Notes under the pieces: generated by a model | Seen by the model: only the letters and a program-made list of their open reading frames with translations | What the model was told of the DNA's origin: nothing | Databases searched by the model: none | Source: Euptelea pleiosperma | Lineage: Eukaryota > Streptophyta > Magnoliopsida > Ranunculales > Eupteleaceae | NCBI GenBank assembly: GCA_035048495.1 | Contig: CM068553.1 | Location: 15,439,190-15,503,189 of the forward strand | Length of the DNA: 64,000 bases | Direction of reading: 5' to 3' | Shown: piece by piece, positions 21,004 to 30,560 of the stretch | Numbering within the stretch: position 1 is the stretch's first letter | Layout: each line of letters begins with the position of its first letter | Translations under genes and position numbers: made by a program

Positions 21004-22093
21004 ATTAGGACTATGTCGCCATTTGGGTTCAACTTGCTAGGACCCCACGCGTTGGTCAAGCCAAATGTTACCATGTGGCACATTACCCATTAATACATAA
21101 TACTTAAGGTCAATCATGATTAACAATGTAACTTTAGTGGTAGTAGGTCAGCCACGTGGCGAAACTAAAGAGAATTTGAAAAGACATGTAAGGTGTCATA
21201 ATTAGGCATCTCAGCTGGCAGGAACCAACTAATGATGGTATTAGATAGTATTTTCACAATCTATATAACAAAACAGGGAAGTTGTCTCTCGACTTATACC
21301 CCCTCTTATCTGTTTCAACAAAGAAGGGCCGAGATCTTATCCCCCAAATGGACAGTGGATCTCAGCCACTCACACTTGATTTTTGCAAATGCTTTGATGG
21401 GGAGTGCCGAGGGCACGGGCCACCCACTCTTATCTTATATGGCTGCAATAATGAGTGGCTGAGATCCACTATGCTTCATATTGATGGCTAAGATTAACTC
21501 CTACCCAATTTTGAGAAATACTTTGTCGAAAACTACTGTGAGCACCCAAGCATATAACAAGATAACTCAGTTGTATTCTCTTACTTATCCAAATCCATCT
21601 AATGTGGACGGTTAGATAAAGAGTGGTCGCGATCAAATCCATCGATCTAATGTGGACGGCTAGATTTCAGCCACTCAATCTGTCTCATTTGACCTCAATT
21701 TATTCAAAATTTGAATTTCAACACCGTTATTTTTTGTTATTTCTGTTATTTTTCCATTTCTCCCTCTGTGTGTTACAATTCGTTATAACTACCGTTATAA
21801 TGGAAAAAATGGTAACACCCCAGTCCGTTATACCGTTTGAGTGCCGAAGGTACCCAAATTTTGCAAACGCTTTTGTCGGAGAGTGCGGTGGGCACAGGCC
21901 AATTACTAGTTTAAAACATGTAGGGGTATTTCAGTCATGTCACTCAAAGTTAGACAGCCGGTAAATGGTCATCCAAGAAGGGGCTACGGTCAACGGAAAC
22001 AAGCACCAGTCAAATGGGCAATCGCAACAAACTGGTAGTATCAGGGGGTACCGCAAATATCGACGAAAGTACAGGTGTAGTACAAAATTTTCC
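21004..22093. other. Interior of the long-TIR element: small foldbacks, CCGTT scrap
   Basis: There is no gene. 21355-21475 is a short foldback ('gtggatctcagccactca' and 'tgagtggctgagatccac'). 21714-21840 is a truncated CCGTT-family piece ending 'ccgttataccg'. 22030-22093 is the right terminal repeat. Small frames at 21232-21491 overlap the foldback and are chance. Confidence 0.5.
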
Positions 22094-22963
22094 TTTGATT
22101 TATATACCTAAATAGAATTCTCTAACAGCAAAGTTAATATATATGCATCTGTGACCGAAATAAGTTTGGTTTTAGGGTGGTACTATCCAATTCAAGAGAT
22201 GAATCCATCCATTGGACTCTTCAAATTTAGTTGTACAAGGATCTGGGATGGTCATATTATGGCACTTGCGCCCGAGAGTTGAGTAATTACCGGGCATCTA
22301 CGCTTCTTTGTTCGCCACGTACTCTTGTTTATACTCAGTTGTTATATTTGCTTTCTTTATCCTTAAGACATGGAGTAGGTGAAAAATTAGGAAACATGGG
22401 AGTTGGGTAAGTTACCCAATACTTGAAAGTACATGATCTAAATTCTTTTGATGTAAGTGACCTGTGCAAATCAAGTGTTGAGCAAAAATAGTTCTCTGAT
22501 TAGAGTATCCTAACTTTTGGCCCATATTTTCTTTTAATGGTAAAGATATTCACAGTCACCATTTGTGTGCATCCTACGTACCCACCTTATATCTATACCC
22601 ACCCAAAATATAACAAAGTGATCAACACACCCATTTTCCACTTGTATAACTACCAAACAAAACAGAAGGCAAAAATCGAAATATTTTGTATACCTACCAA
22701 ACCTCTTAGTGGACCAATGCACCAAATATTTTATCTGAACAATCTACAAAATCAAAGATTTTCCTCAGCTAATTCTTGAAGTCGTAATAAACTAATAATT
22801 AAGTCTCAAATATAATGTTTAAAGCTAAGAATACACAAATCATAAAGTAGAAGAGAAATAATTGGAAATAAAAGATAATGCCACACGGTTTGGGACAACT
22901 TATCCACCTAACAAATAAAACATCTATAGGGGAAGAGAGGTGGGAAGATGGAGAATTGTTACA
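22094..22963. other. 3' flank of WAK gene 2
   Basis: No gene. 22256-22460 is a diverged copy of 28888-29410 without the CCGTT insertion found there. From about 22690 the sequence aligns with the 3' flank of gene 1 and is probably 3' UTR. Confidence 0.5.
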
Positions 22964-24198
22964 CTACACGGTGGAAATAATAGGGGAATACTCATTGTCC
23001 TTGTGAGATGATAGACTAAATGATCCTCCTAGTTTAATGTTGAATGGGAACATTGATTTCTTCTCCAAGCTTTTATTACTAGTTGTACTGCCAGAGTGAT
23101 GGATTGATGGCTCATGTACAAGATAGTTTCGGATATTTTTATGATCCAACAAACCGCCATGGGACCTTCTCAACTCTTCAAGCATTGTTGCAACTTCTTT
23201 CATTGGTGGCCTTTTTCTTCCAGTCAACTTTAAGCATCTCTTTGCAAGCTTTGCAACTGCTAGGAGCTCCTCTTTCGTGCCCTCATTTGTCACTCGATCC
23301 TCTAGAACTTGAAAAAGATGGTTTGCCTTCATTGATGAAATGAAATATGCAATTAGATTTCTCTGTTCTTCAGTTCGCAAGTATGAAATCGGCCTTTCTC
23401 CAGTTAAAAGCTCCACAAGAACTACTCCAAAACTATACACATCACTCTTTTCTGTAAATTGATGCGATTGAAAGTACTCTGGGTCTAAGTACCCAAATGT
23501 TCCTTGCACGACTGTTGTTAAGTGAGTTTGTTCTTCTGGAATTGACCTTGAAATTCCAAAGTCGGCCAATTTTGCTCTATAATTCTCATCTAGAAGTATG
23601 TTGCCAGACTTGATATCTCTATGAAATATTGGTATGGAAGCTGAAGAGTGCAAATAGGCAAGAGCCCCGGCCACTTCTGCAGCTATCCTTAAGCGATCTT
23701 CCCATGAAATTGAAGATTCATAGCTCTTGTCGTGGATATGATCAAAAAGAGTTCCATTGGAAACAAATTCATAGACCAATAATGGAACTTGGGTCTCTAA
23801 ACAACAACCTAGCAATTTCACAACGTTCCTATGGTCAATCTGGGAAAGAAGTGCAATCTCATTAATAAACTGCTCAATCTGGTTTTCTTCCACTGTTATG
23901 GACTTCTTAATAGCTACTATTCTACCATTTTGTAACATTCCTTTATAAACAGTACCTGCGCCACCTCTGCCAAGGATTCGACTCTCATTGTAGTTGTCTG
24001 TTGCCCTTTCAATTTCCTCGAGACTGAAAATTTTGGCTTTCACGACGTCACCTTGATTAGAAAATATTTGTTGTTGTAATAGTAAACCACCATTTTTCTT
24101 GAAGAAAATTTCTTTGAGTTTAGTATACCTTCTTCTTTTCAGTACTAGATATAGCCAGTAACTACCACCCACAATTATAAGCACAGAGATCGTGCATC
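22964..24198 (-). CDS. WAK gene 2, exon 3 (transmembrane segment and kinase)
   Basis: The acceptor 'catgcag' at 24199-24200 is inferred by alignment to gene 1. The helix is CTISVLIIVGGSYWLYLVL. It is three residues shorter than gene 1 at the start of the helix but four longer in the juxtamembrane stretch (IFSNQGD). The DFG aspartate codon is GTC on the plus strand (23561-23563). Confidence 0.9.
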
Positions 24199-27100
24199 CT
24201 GCATGACTCAAAAAATTCAAATACGTTCTGTTAAGAGAATCTGCTCGATCTACAATACCATCCTCCATTATTGCCATTGGGCACGCAATTGGAGCTAGTC
24301 CACTGACTCATGAACATTGGAGTCCACTTTTGCTCTAAGATGTAATGAGGAAAAATCTACAAATACATGCATAATTCTGTATGATAAAGAAGTCCCTCAA
24401 ACTGTCACAGGGCTCAATCTTTCAGCCCCAGCGAATCAATAAATGGTTTATCCACACCTTGACAAACTTACACACCAAAAATCATCATGATTGATGATTT
24501 CTACCCGTTGGATTTGATGATGTTTTCATCATGTGCTTAAACCAACCCATAGGCCTGTTCACGAAACCCATGATGAAAAAGTGCTAATATCCAACGGCTA
24601 GAAATCATCAATCACGATCTTTGATGTTTAGGTTTGCCAAGGTGTGAACCAACCATCGATGGGGTCACGGATACGTTGCACTTTTAGAGATTTTTGTGCC
24701 AAAATTCTGATACATAATTCTGTATCATAGAACGACTTGAAGAAATACCCAATGGTCTTTGAAATACTTGTTGACACAGTTTTCACAAAGTTTAAATTTC
24801 AAAATAGTAAAGAAAAATCATTGAGGATTTCTCATCACCGCATTTTGAGCAAAAATTTACTCTGAATGTTTGGTCCCTTCATTGTTGAACCTACATAACA
24901 AAAATCAACTTCAACCTGATATGTATTCCTAGCCATTGGGTTTGAGCCTTTTGTTCATCATGGGCTTCAAAACCACCCAATGTGTTTCACCCATGGGCTA
25001 GTCTATAAAGCTCAATCATGATTAAAAAGTTCTCAAATCTTTCAAGGAACAGGTTCCGATAACCAACAAAAGTGAACCAAAAAGTTCACGTATTTTCTCG
25101 GCCGTGGATCCCGAGACTCCAACTGTAGTTATCGGAACCGACCCATCTTTCAATTGGGAATCATCACCTATTACTTGGGATGATTTTTGGTGACTAGGTT
25201 CAGGAGAAGAGTGGGCTAAACATTCATGGGTCAGTAGACCCAAAGAATGTGCCACTTGGCGAATTTGAAGTGACTAATATGCGAACCCATTTACTACTAC
25301 TACTACTACTATTATTATTATTATTATTATTTGATTTGAAGGGGTAGTGAATTACCTGCAAGGAGGCCTATCAGCATTGCTTTAATATCACGGGTGCAGC
25401 CGGTTCCATCCTCTCTAACGTCACCATTGTAGCCACGTTTACAAGAGCAGTAAAAACTCCCATTGGTATTATGGCAAATGGCATCCGCATGGCAGGGTAT
25501 GTTGTTTGGGTCGCCACACTCGTCAATATCTTGATAATATGCCGGCCACCCCGAGAAGAAAGAGAACCCGCGTTAGCGAAGTAACAATCAAAACTTAATT
25601 ACGCAAAAAATTAAAAAGTCGAAATCAAAGCACAGCATCAAACAAACTTAATTTTATTGGTGCTTTTGTTACAAAGAAGCTCCCTATAAATTATAATCAT
25701 GACTCACATAAATTTAAGGGTACTTTCGTAACAAACCCTGAAACTTTAAAGTAATTAAATACCCCTTGACCCAGTCTAATATCACCAAGTCAAACGGGGA
25801 GGGGTCCCCCTACAAATGATTTTAATTTCCGAAAATTTTCAAAACAAACCTATATTTAAAGGGTCGGGCTCAAGGGACCCCATTTCTGACCCCCTTTTTT
25901 GACCCCCCATCTTGGCGTACCCACATAGAAGATGAATCAATGGATGATTTTTGGTGAGGATGATCTTTATGGTGAGGAGATCATCCTCACAAAAATTCAA
26001 ATCATTCTGATATTCATAGACTGGTTTAGAAGTTGAAGCATTATGGACCATCAATTTTTACCGTGTAACTTTAAAACCACATTTGATGGGGTTAGAAATT
26101 CAGAATGGGTTGATTTTTTGTTGGGGTGATCTATATGGTGAGGTTATCATCCCCACCAAAAATCAGCCATTGATTCATCTTCTACGTGGGTACGCCAAGA
26201 TGGGGGTCAAAAAAGGGGGTCCATTGAGCCCGACTCATATTTAAATGAATTTTTAAAAAAGAATCTATATTTTTAAAATTGTCAAAACGAACTTAGGATG
26301 CCAAACCGCTTAGCGTCTGCTCCCCTGAAGCTTAAAATGTCAGAATTACCCTCCTATGTGGAACGGCCAAACCGTTTGGAGTCTAGAACTCTAGGACGCC
26401 AACCGGTTACGCCTCTAGAGCTCTCAAACGCCAAACTATTGGGCATCTGTGGAGTGCAGACGCCAAACTGTTTGGCGTGGCGTATGAGAGTACTAGACGC
26501 CCATCGGTTTGGCGTCTCCTACTTCCTACATTTTGAGAACCGCTAGTCTCATACCCCACACCTTTTGAGAACCGCGACGTCCTATGAACATAATGCATGG
26601 GTACTTATGTCATTTTCTTAAAAGCATCCGGTGATTGAGTTCCCAGAAACACACATGCCAATGTCGCCTGACTTTGAGATACTCTCAAACACGTTTACTT
26701 TTTACCAATAATTTTTTTACAACCATTTGGTGAGGATGATCCTCACAAAAATTCAAATAATTCCGATTTCGCATACTGGTTTAGAAGTTGAAGAATTATG
26801 GACCGCCTATTTTTTCCGTTTAACTTGAAAATCACATTTGATGGGGTTAGAAATTTTAGAATGGGCTGATCTATACGGTGAGGAGATCATCTCACCAAAA
26901 ATCAGCCATGCATCTTCTCTGTGGGTAGGTACCCCCAAAAAAGTTGTCAAAAATGGTTGTCCCCCGATCCTGACCCATAATTTTACCCACTGGCATGGTC
27001 CCTTCCGTTCCGGTTTACAGAACACTGCTCTACACATATTATCATGTAATTAATCTTAATTTGGCCCCACAAGTAAACAACTCACCTTGGCATCCTTGGG

Positions 27101-27989
27101 AGAGATAAGGGTTCCCTTGGTAACCATTGTTGCAGTAGCACCGATATCCAGGGCCATTGGTGGAGTTACCACAATGACTATTTGGGTCGACGCAAGCGTA
27201 AGACACCATGGTTTGAGCTTCCTCGCATGTCTCGCTCCCAATTATTGCCCAGTCTAGCGCCACCGGAATCGAAGTTCTATTGAAGGTACCATTACTTGAG
27301 AGGTCCGATACTTTGAAAGTAGTGAACAACTCTTCATCAGCTAGGAAGGCATAGCTGCAGGGGTTGAAAAAGTTCGTGAACTCAGTTCTATTGAATTTGC
27401 TTGCGAGAGTGGTGGTAAACATCTGAAGTCCACGGGGAATGTTCATCTGGCAACAACCAATACCAGAACAAGAACCGTCTATCACACTTCTGTTGTCGGT
27501 ACAAAACGACCCACACTCGTTGCTGAAGAATGGGTCCGCCCAATTCATGATTGCGTTGGTGTCACAACCGATGGCCGTGAACCTGTTGCGGGTGAATGAA
27601 TACCTGAACGGGCTTCCCCCCAAAAAGGTCCAGGGATAGTTGGCTATCGTATCAGAAATTCTCTGCCCACGCTCGTTATAACAGTCCTTAACATACTTAC
27701 CGTTTATAAGAACATGGGTATCCAGTGATATATCTAGAAACTCAATGGTACTTATAGTATTAACAATATCCAGGAAGGCTCCGGTGATGTTGCATGTTAT
27801 TTTGTAACTGGCATCTCTATAGCATCCTTCTCCGATGCCGAACGGGTAGGGAATGGTCACGTTTCCACATGTTTCTTTGCAACCGGGCAAGGCTAGAGAT
27901 TTCGATGTTACGGCAGTTGCGCAAAATAATAAGACTAACTGAAACAAAATCAATAACAGAACTGTGGCTCGATCAATTCTTTCTTCCAT
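22964..27989 (-). CDS. WAK gene 2: wall-associated receptor kinase-like, three exons, catalytically intact
   Basis: Exons 27086-27989, 25356-25529 and 22964-24198 join through GT-AG introns, both phase 1, to give about 770 residues. Order: signal peptide with a hydrophobic core (VLLLILFQLVLLF), GUB_WAK domain ([14 protein letters not shown]), calcium-binding EGF (DIDEC, six Cys), membrane helix, cytosolic Ser/Thr kinase. All kinase motifs are present: [11 protein letters not shown] loop, [21 protein letters not shown] and LDPEYFQ. Expected role: pectin-binding plasma-membrane receptor kinase. The start at 27989 was chosen over an in-frame ATG at 28067 because it directly precedes the signal peptide and aligns with gene 1. 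It is a tandem paralogue of gene 1, same strand, about 13 kb apart, with repeats between. Intron 1 is 1.6 kb against 3.5 kb in gene 1. Confidence 0.92.
24360..24750. mobile_element. Foldback MITE in intron 2 of WAK gene 2, shared with gene 1
   Basis: Arms: 'aattctgtatgata' at the outer left and its complement near 24715, with 'accaaaaatcatcatgatt' inside. The same element, carrying a further insertion, lies in intron 2 of gene 1 (4130-4900), so it was present before the genes duplicated. Confidence 0.6.
25030..25290. repeat. Foldback repeat in intron 2 of WAK gene 2
   Basis: The hairpin 'aggttccgataacc' pairs with 'agttatcggaacc' around a short interior. It is followed by a family A/B half-arm ('ctaaacattcatgggtcagt'). 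It is not present in gene 1, where 'ctcatgatttctcaaatctt' continues directly. Confidence 0.45.
25292..25331. repeat. ACT/ATT microsatellite
   Basis: Seven ACT-type repeats pass into about eight ATT repeats, 25 bp before the donor of exon 2 of WAK gene 2. A likely polymorphic site. Confidence 0.85.
25356..25529 (-). CDS. WAK gene 2, exon 2 (EGF_CA)
   Basis: The acceptor 'ttatcaag' supplies AT to complete the Asp of DIDEC. The frame continues through CGDPNNIPC and CHNTNGSFYCSC to GCTRD and on to the donor TGCAG|gtaat, with six Cys in EGF spacing. It is too interrupted by flanking stops to stand out as a long frame, so it is easily missed without the splice logic. Confidence 0.88.
25861..26236. 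mobile_element. Foldback MITE, family C, perfect 9-bp TSD
   Basis: Tips are GGGTCGGGCTCAAGGGACCC and, inverted, GAGTCGGGCTCAATGGACCC. They are flanked by ATATTTAAA on both sides (25852-25860 and 26237-26245). The arms carry 'gaggatgatctttatggtga' and complements. It is 376 bp, in intron 1 of WAK gene 2. Confidence 0.85.
26297..26517. repeat. Array of six palindromic 22-mers, mostly 32 bp apart
   Basis: Six variants of a palindrome close to GACGCCAAACCGTTTGGCGTC start at 26297, 26363, 26395, 26427, 26459 and about 26495. Taking the GCC core as register, the spacings are 66, 32, 32, 32 and 37 bp. The spacer sequences differ from one another. It lies in intron 1 of WAK gene 2, between two family C MITEs, and is absent from gene 1. 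Function unknown. Confidence 0.75.
26697..26990. mobile_element. Foldback MITE, family C, left end truncated
   Basis: The right arm ends 'ccccgatcctgaccc', matching the tip of the complete copy at 44694-45088. The left arm starts abruptly at 'ggtgaggatgatcctcac'. Confidence 0.55.
27086..27989 (-). CDS. WAK gene 2, exon 1 (signal peptide and GUB_WAK domain)
   Basis: It encodes 301 residues plus one base. It contains [17 protein letters not shown] and a Cys-rich extracellular region ending CYCNNGYQGNPYLSQGCQ, the regular EGF-like form that gene 1 has altered. The donor is CAAG|gtgag at 27086. Confidence 0.9.
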
Positions 27990-28067
27990 CTTTTCCTTTT
28001 GTGTTAGAGAGGAGCAGTTGATGATACTACAACATAAGTAGGAGGGCGAGGGAAATTTTATTTGCAA

Positions 28068-28366
28068 GGATCTCTGATCATCATATTATGGTATCTTCCG
28101 GATTCTGTACGCCAAATCAGCCTGATTGGTGATTTCTAGCTGTTGGTTTCAGTCAATGGTCTCCAAGAGTGTACCACTTGGCACTTACAGCCGTAATTAT
28201 GGACCTGAAAGCCCTAAGGAATAAGAAGGCCGACCTTCAGCCTAAATTTCTCCCTTGTAGAAGGTATTGACTCTTGAGTTCAAAGTTTAGACTTCCACTT
28301 GGATGGTCGGCAGCCGACATTAGCTGGTTCCCATTTCACATTCAAATATCTCCACTGCAATAAATC
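28068..28366 (-). promoter_or_regulatory. Upstream region of WAK gene 2
   Basis: No TATA box is convincing. A half MITE arm ('gccaaatcagcctgattggt') lies at 28108-28140. The first 50 bp upstream of the ATG are similar to gene 1. Nothing else was recognised. Confidence 0.3.
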
Positions 28367-28543
28367 GAGTAAAACTTCTGTCACAATCGGATTGCAAATC
28401 ACACAAACACAGCCAATGAGTTCTCGGCACGTAACCTAAAAGCAAAAGCAATGGGTACGTTGCAAAAGCAATTGTGTACATGCTGAGAACTCATTGGCTT
28501 GTGATTGTGTGATTTACAATTTCGTGTGATAAGAGTTTTACTC
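28367..28543. mobile_element. Short foldback MITE, perfect 9-bp TSD
   Basis: Tips are GAGTAAAACTTCTGTCAC and GTGTGATAAGAGTTTTACTC. The arms pair through 'gccaatgagttctc' and 'gagaactcattggc'. TSD CAATAAATC is identical on both sides (28358-28366 and 28544-28552). At 177 bp it shares the GAGTAAAACTT tip with family A. Confidence 0.85.
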
Positions 28544-28599
28544 CAATAAATCTACCGCACTTTTCTACACACGAGACTAATCGTGCTGAAAGGGTGGGG

Positions 28600-28835
28600 T
28601 TCCGGTGACCAACACTTTTGACCAGCATTTTTGCCCAACACCTTGGTGTACCCTCATAGAGGATGAATCAAAGACTAATTTTTGGTAAAGATGATCTATA
28701 TGGTGAGGAGATCATCCTCACAAAAATTCAAATCATTTTGATATTCATAGACTGGTTTAGAAGTTGAAGAATTATGGACCGTAGATTTTTTACCGTGTGA
28801 CTTGAAAACCACATTTAACGGGGTTAGAAATTTCA
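28600..28835. mobile_element. Family C MITE, left half only
   Basis: The left arm ('ggtgtaccctcatagaggat', 'gaggagatcatcctcac') is intact and the centre reaches 'ggggttagaaatttcaga', where the sequence changes to an unrelated repeat. Confidence 0.55.
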
Positions 28836-29009
28836 GATCAATGGCTAACGTCAATATCAGACCTATTTGGTTTTTTGAATATTTCAGAATATTACCCGAG
28901 TCCGGTAATTACCCCACATTTAGGCTTCTTCGTTTGTCACCAACCCTTGTTTGTTCCCTAAATGACAAAATCAAGAAGCATGGAAGTAGTTATCCAATTT
29001 ACCTGGAAG

Positions 29010-29362
29010 CAAGGTTTAAAGGGGACTGTTGTAAGGGTATAACGGACTGGGGGCTTTGCCGTTTATTTTTTTTATTTTTATTTTTTCCGTACGACCGTTA
29101 TAACGATTGTAACGCTCAGGGGCAAAAAATGGAAAATAATGGAAAAATGGAGCTGAAATTCAAATTTCGAAATTTCAATTTTAATTTTTCAAAAATGGAA
29201 AATAACGGAAATAATGGCTTTTTCTTTTCCACAAAAATACCCAGAAAATAACGGCTGTTAATTTTGTTATAACGGAAAAATAACTCATTATTTTTGAAGT
29301 GTAATAATGGTACATAACTTAATGGGGTCCAAAACCGTTATAACAGCCATTTTTTAAACCAT
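29010..29362. mobile_element. CCGTT-family foldback with diverged TSD and paralogous empty site
   Basis: The left end is CAAGGTTTAAAGGGG and the right end 'ttttttaaaccat'. Flanks ACCTGGAAG (29001-29009) and GCCTGAAAG (29363-29371) match 7 of 9. The paralogous stretch at 22410-22440 reads 'acttgaaag' once with no insertion. It is 353 bp. Confidence 0.7.
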
Positions 29363-29439
29363 GCCTGAAAGTACAGGATCTAAATTCTTTTGACATGAGC
29401 TGGGCAAATGAAGCCTTTGGTCGTCTCACTGTGTAATTA

Positions 29440-30090
29440 AAGGATAAACACTCTTGGACACCATTGACCGTATGGATGTTTGGCATTGTTGTATTATGTA
29501 GAGATTGATGATTCTTGAAGTACTGTACATGAAGTCACAATTCCATGGGTCCACCCTGGGTAATTCCGTAATTACTCAGTAATTCTCACATAGCCTTATG
29601 GATGACTTTTTCCTGAAGGCTTTTCCGTAATTCTCGCATAGCCTTACGGATGACTTTTTCTTGAAGGCTTTTCCGTAATTCTCACATAGCCTTACGGAAG
29701 CCCTAATTTCGTCTTAGAGTTATATATACCCCTGTTGGTGAGAGACGAGAATCTCAATCTTGTACTATGTGTATTTTCTTTTGCCCTAGAGCATAGCGGA
29801 ATCGGTGTGGATCCGTGGACGTACCTCAATCTAGAGGGAACAACGTAAATCTCTGTGTTGTGGTTTGTTTGCATCTTTATTTTATTTCTCGTTTATTGTT
29901 CTTTCTTCCCAACAGGCATATCCTTAGCTGTACGCACAGACCAAAAATCAGCCCAGTTGGTGAATTCTAGCCATTGGATTTGAGTCTCGTGGGACTCGAG
30001 CATTACTTGGGATACTTAAATACATGCAACGGGTACGGTAGAAATCTCAAATCAGACTGATTTTTATCTGTGGAACTTCAGTCCATTGAA
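29440..30090. mobile_element. Family A MITE interrupted by a copia solo LTR
   Basis: The left arm ('gaccgtatggatgtttggca') stops at 29486 and the right portion ('gcacagaccaaaaatcagcc', then its complementary arm) resumes at 29920. The outer right edge is uncertain. Confidence 0.55.
29487..29914 (+). mobile_element. Copia-type solo LTR, 428 bp, TSD GGCAT
   Basis: TGTTG...CAACA tips are flanked by GGCAT at 29482-29486 and 29915-29919. It contains a TATA-like 'gttatatatacc' near 29720 and 'cctcaatctaga...aacgtaaatctctgtg', features typical of plant Ty1/copia LTRs. An imperfect 50-bp repeat ('ttccgtaattctc', 'catagccttacgga') occurs three times. No internal region, so solo. Confidence 0.8.
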
Positions 30091-30327
30091 TTACTACAAA
30101 ATTCGGGACTCGGCCACTAGAAAAAGAGTGTGAAGAACCTCTCATCAAAATAATTTTCGAGGTTAGGCCTGAATACATATGAGCATATATGAACATGATT
30201 GACCCAGGCCCGCCAATCATCTGTTGCATATTTATAGATACGAGGTTAAAAAAAGACTAATCATCTATAGAGAAGTCAATAGATCAAATGGTTAAAGTCA
30301 TTGGACCTAGTAAATTTGTTGACCTTG
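30091..30327. other. Intergenic, nothing recognised
   Basis: No gene or repeat structure is seen between the MITE and the PIF/Harbinger left end. Confidence 0.4.
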
Positions 30328-30560
30328 GGGCGTGTTTGATTACCCATTTTCCCATGGGAAAAGAAAATTTTCTCGGGAAAATGACATTTTCCGGTGTTTG
30401 ATTGCCAATTTAGGCTTGAAAAATGTTCCCGAGAAAAGGAGATTTTCCCGTCCAAGCCCGGAATTCATTTCCATTCCTCACAGGTGAAAATTGGTTCCCA
30501 CGGGAAAATGGGTCCTTATTTTCTCGCCTTATTTGGTCATTTTCCCCGATGGAAATTCTT

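Larger units (their letters stand above)
18668..22093. mobile_element. Long-TIR DNA element, 8-bp TSD, interrupted by a hAT-like element
   Basis: The left sequence 'ggaaaattttgta' through 'tcgatatttgcggtacc' reappears inverted at 22030-22093. Once the hAT insertion is removed, the arms pair for roughly 100 bp. Flanks are TTTAATTT (18660-18667) and TTTGATTT (22094-22101). The uninserted locus survives as 14750-15215. No transposase is present. The superfamily is undecided, though an 8-bp TSD fits hAT. Confidence 0.6.

Noticed and set aside
28802..29251. 149-codon plus-strand frame
   Set aside because: It starts in a family C MITE and runs through a CCGTT foldback; composition is Phe/Asn-rich from AT-rich DNA.
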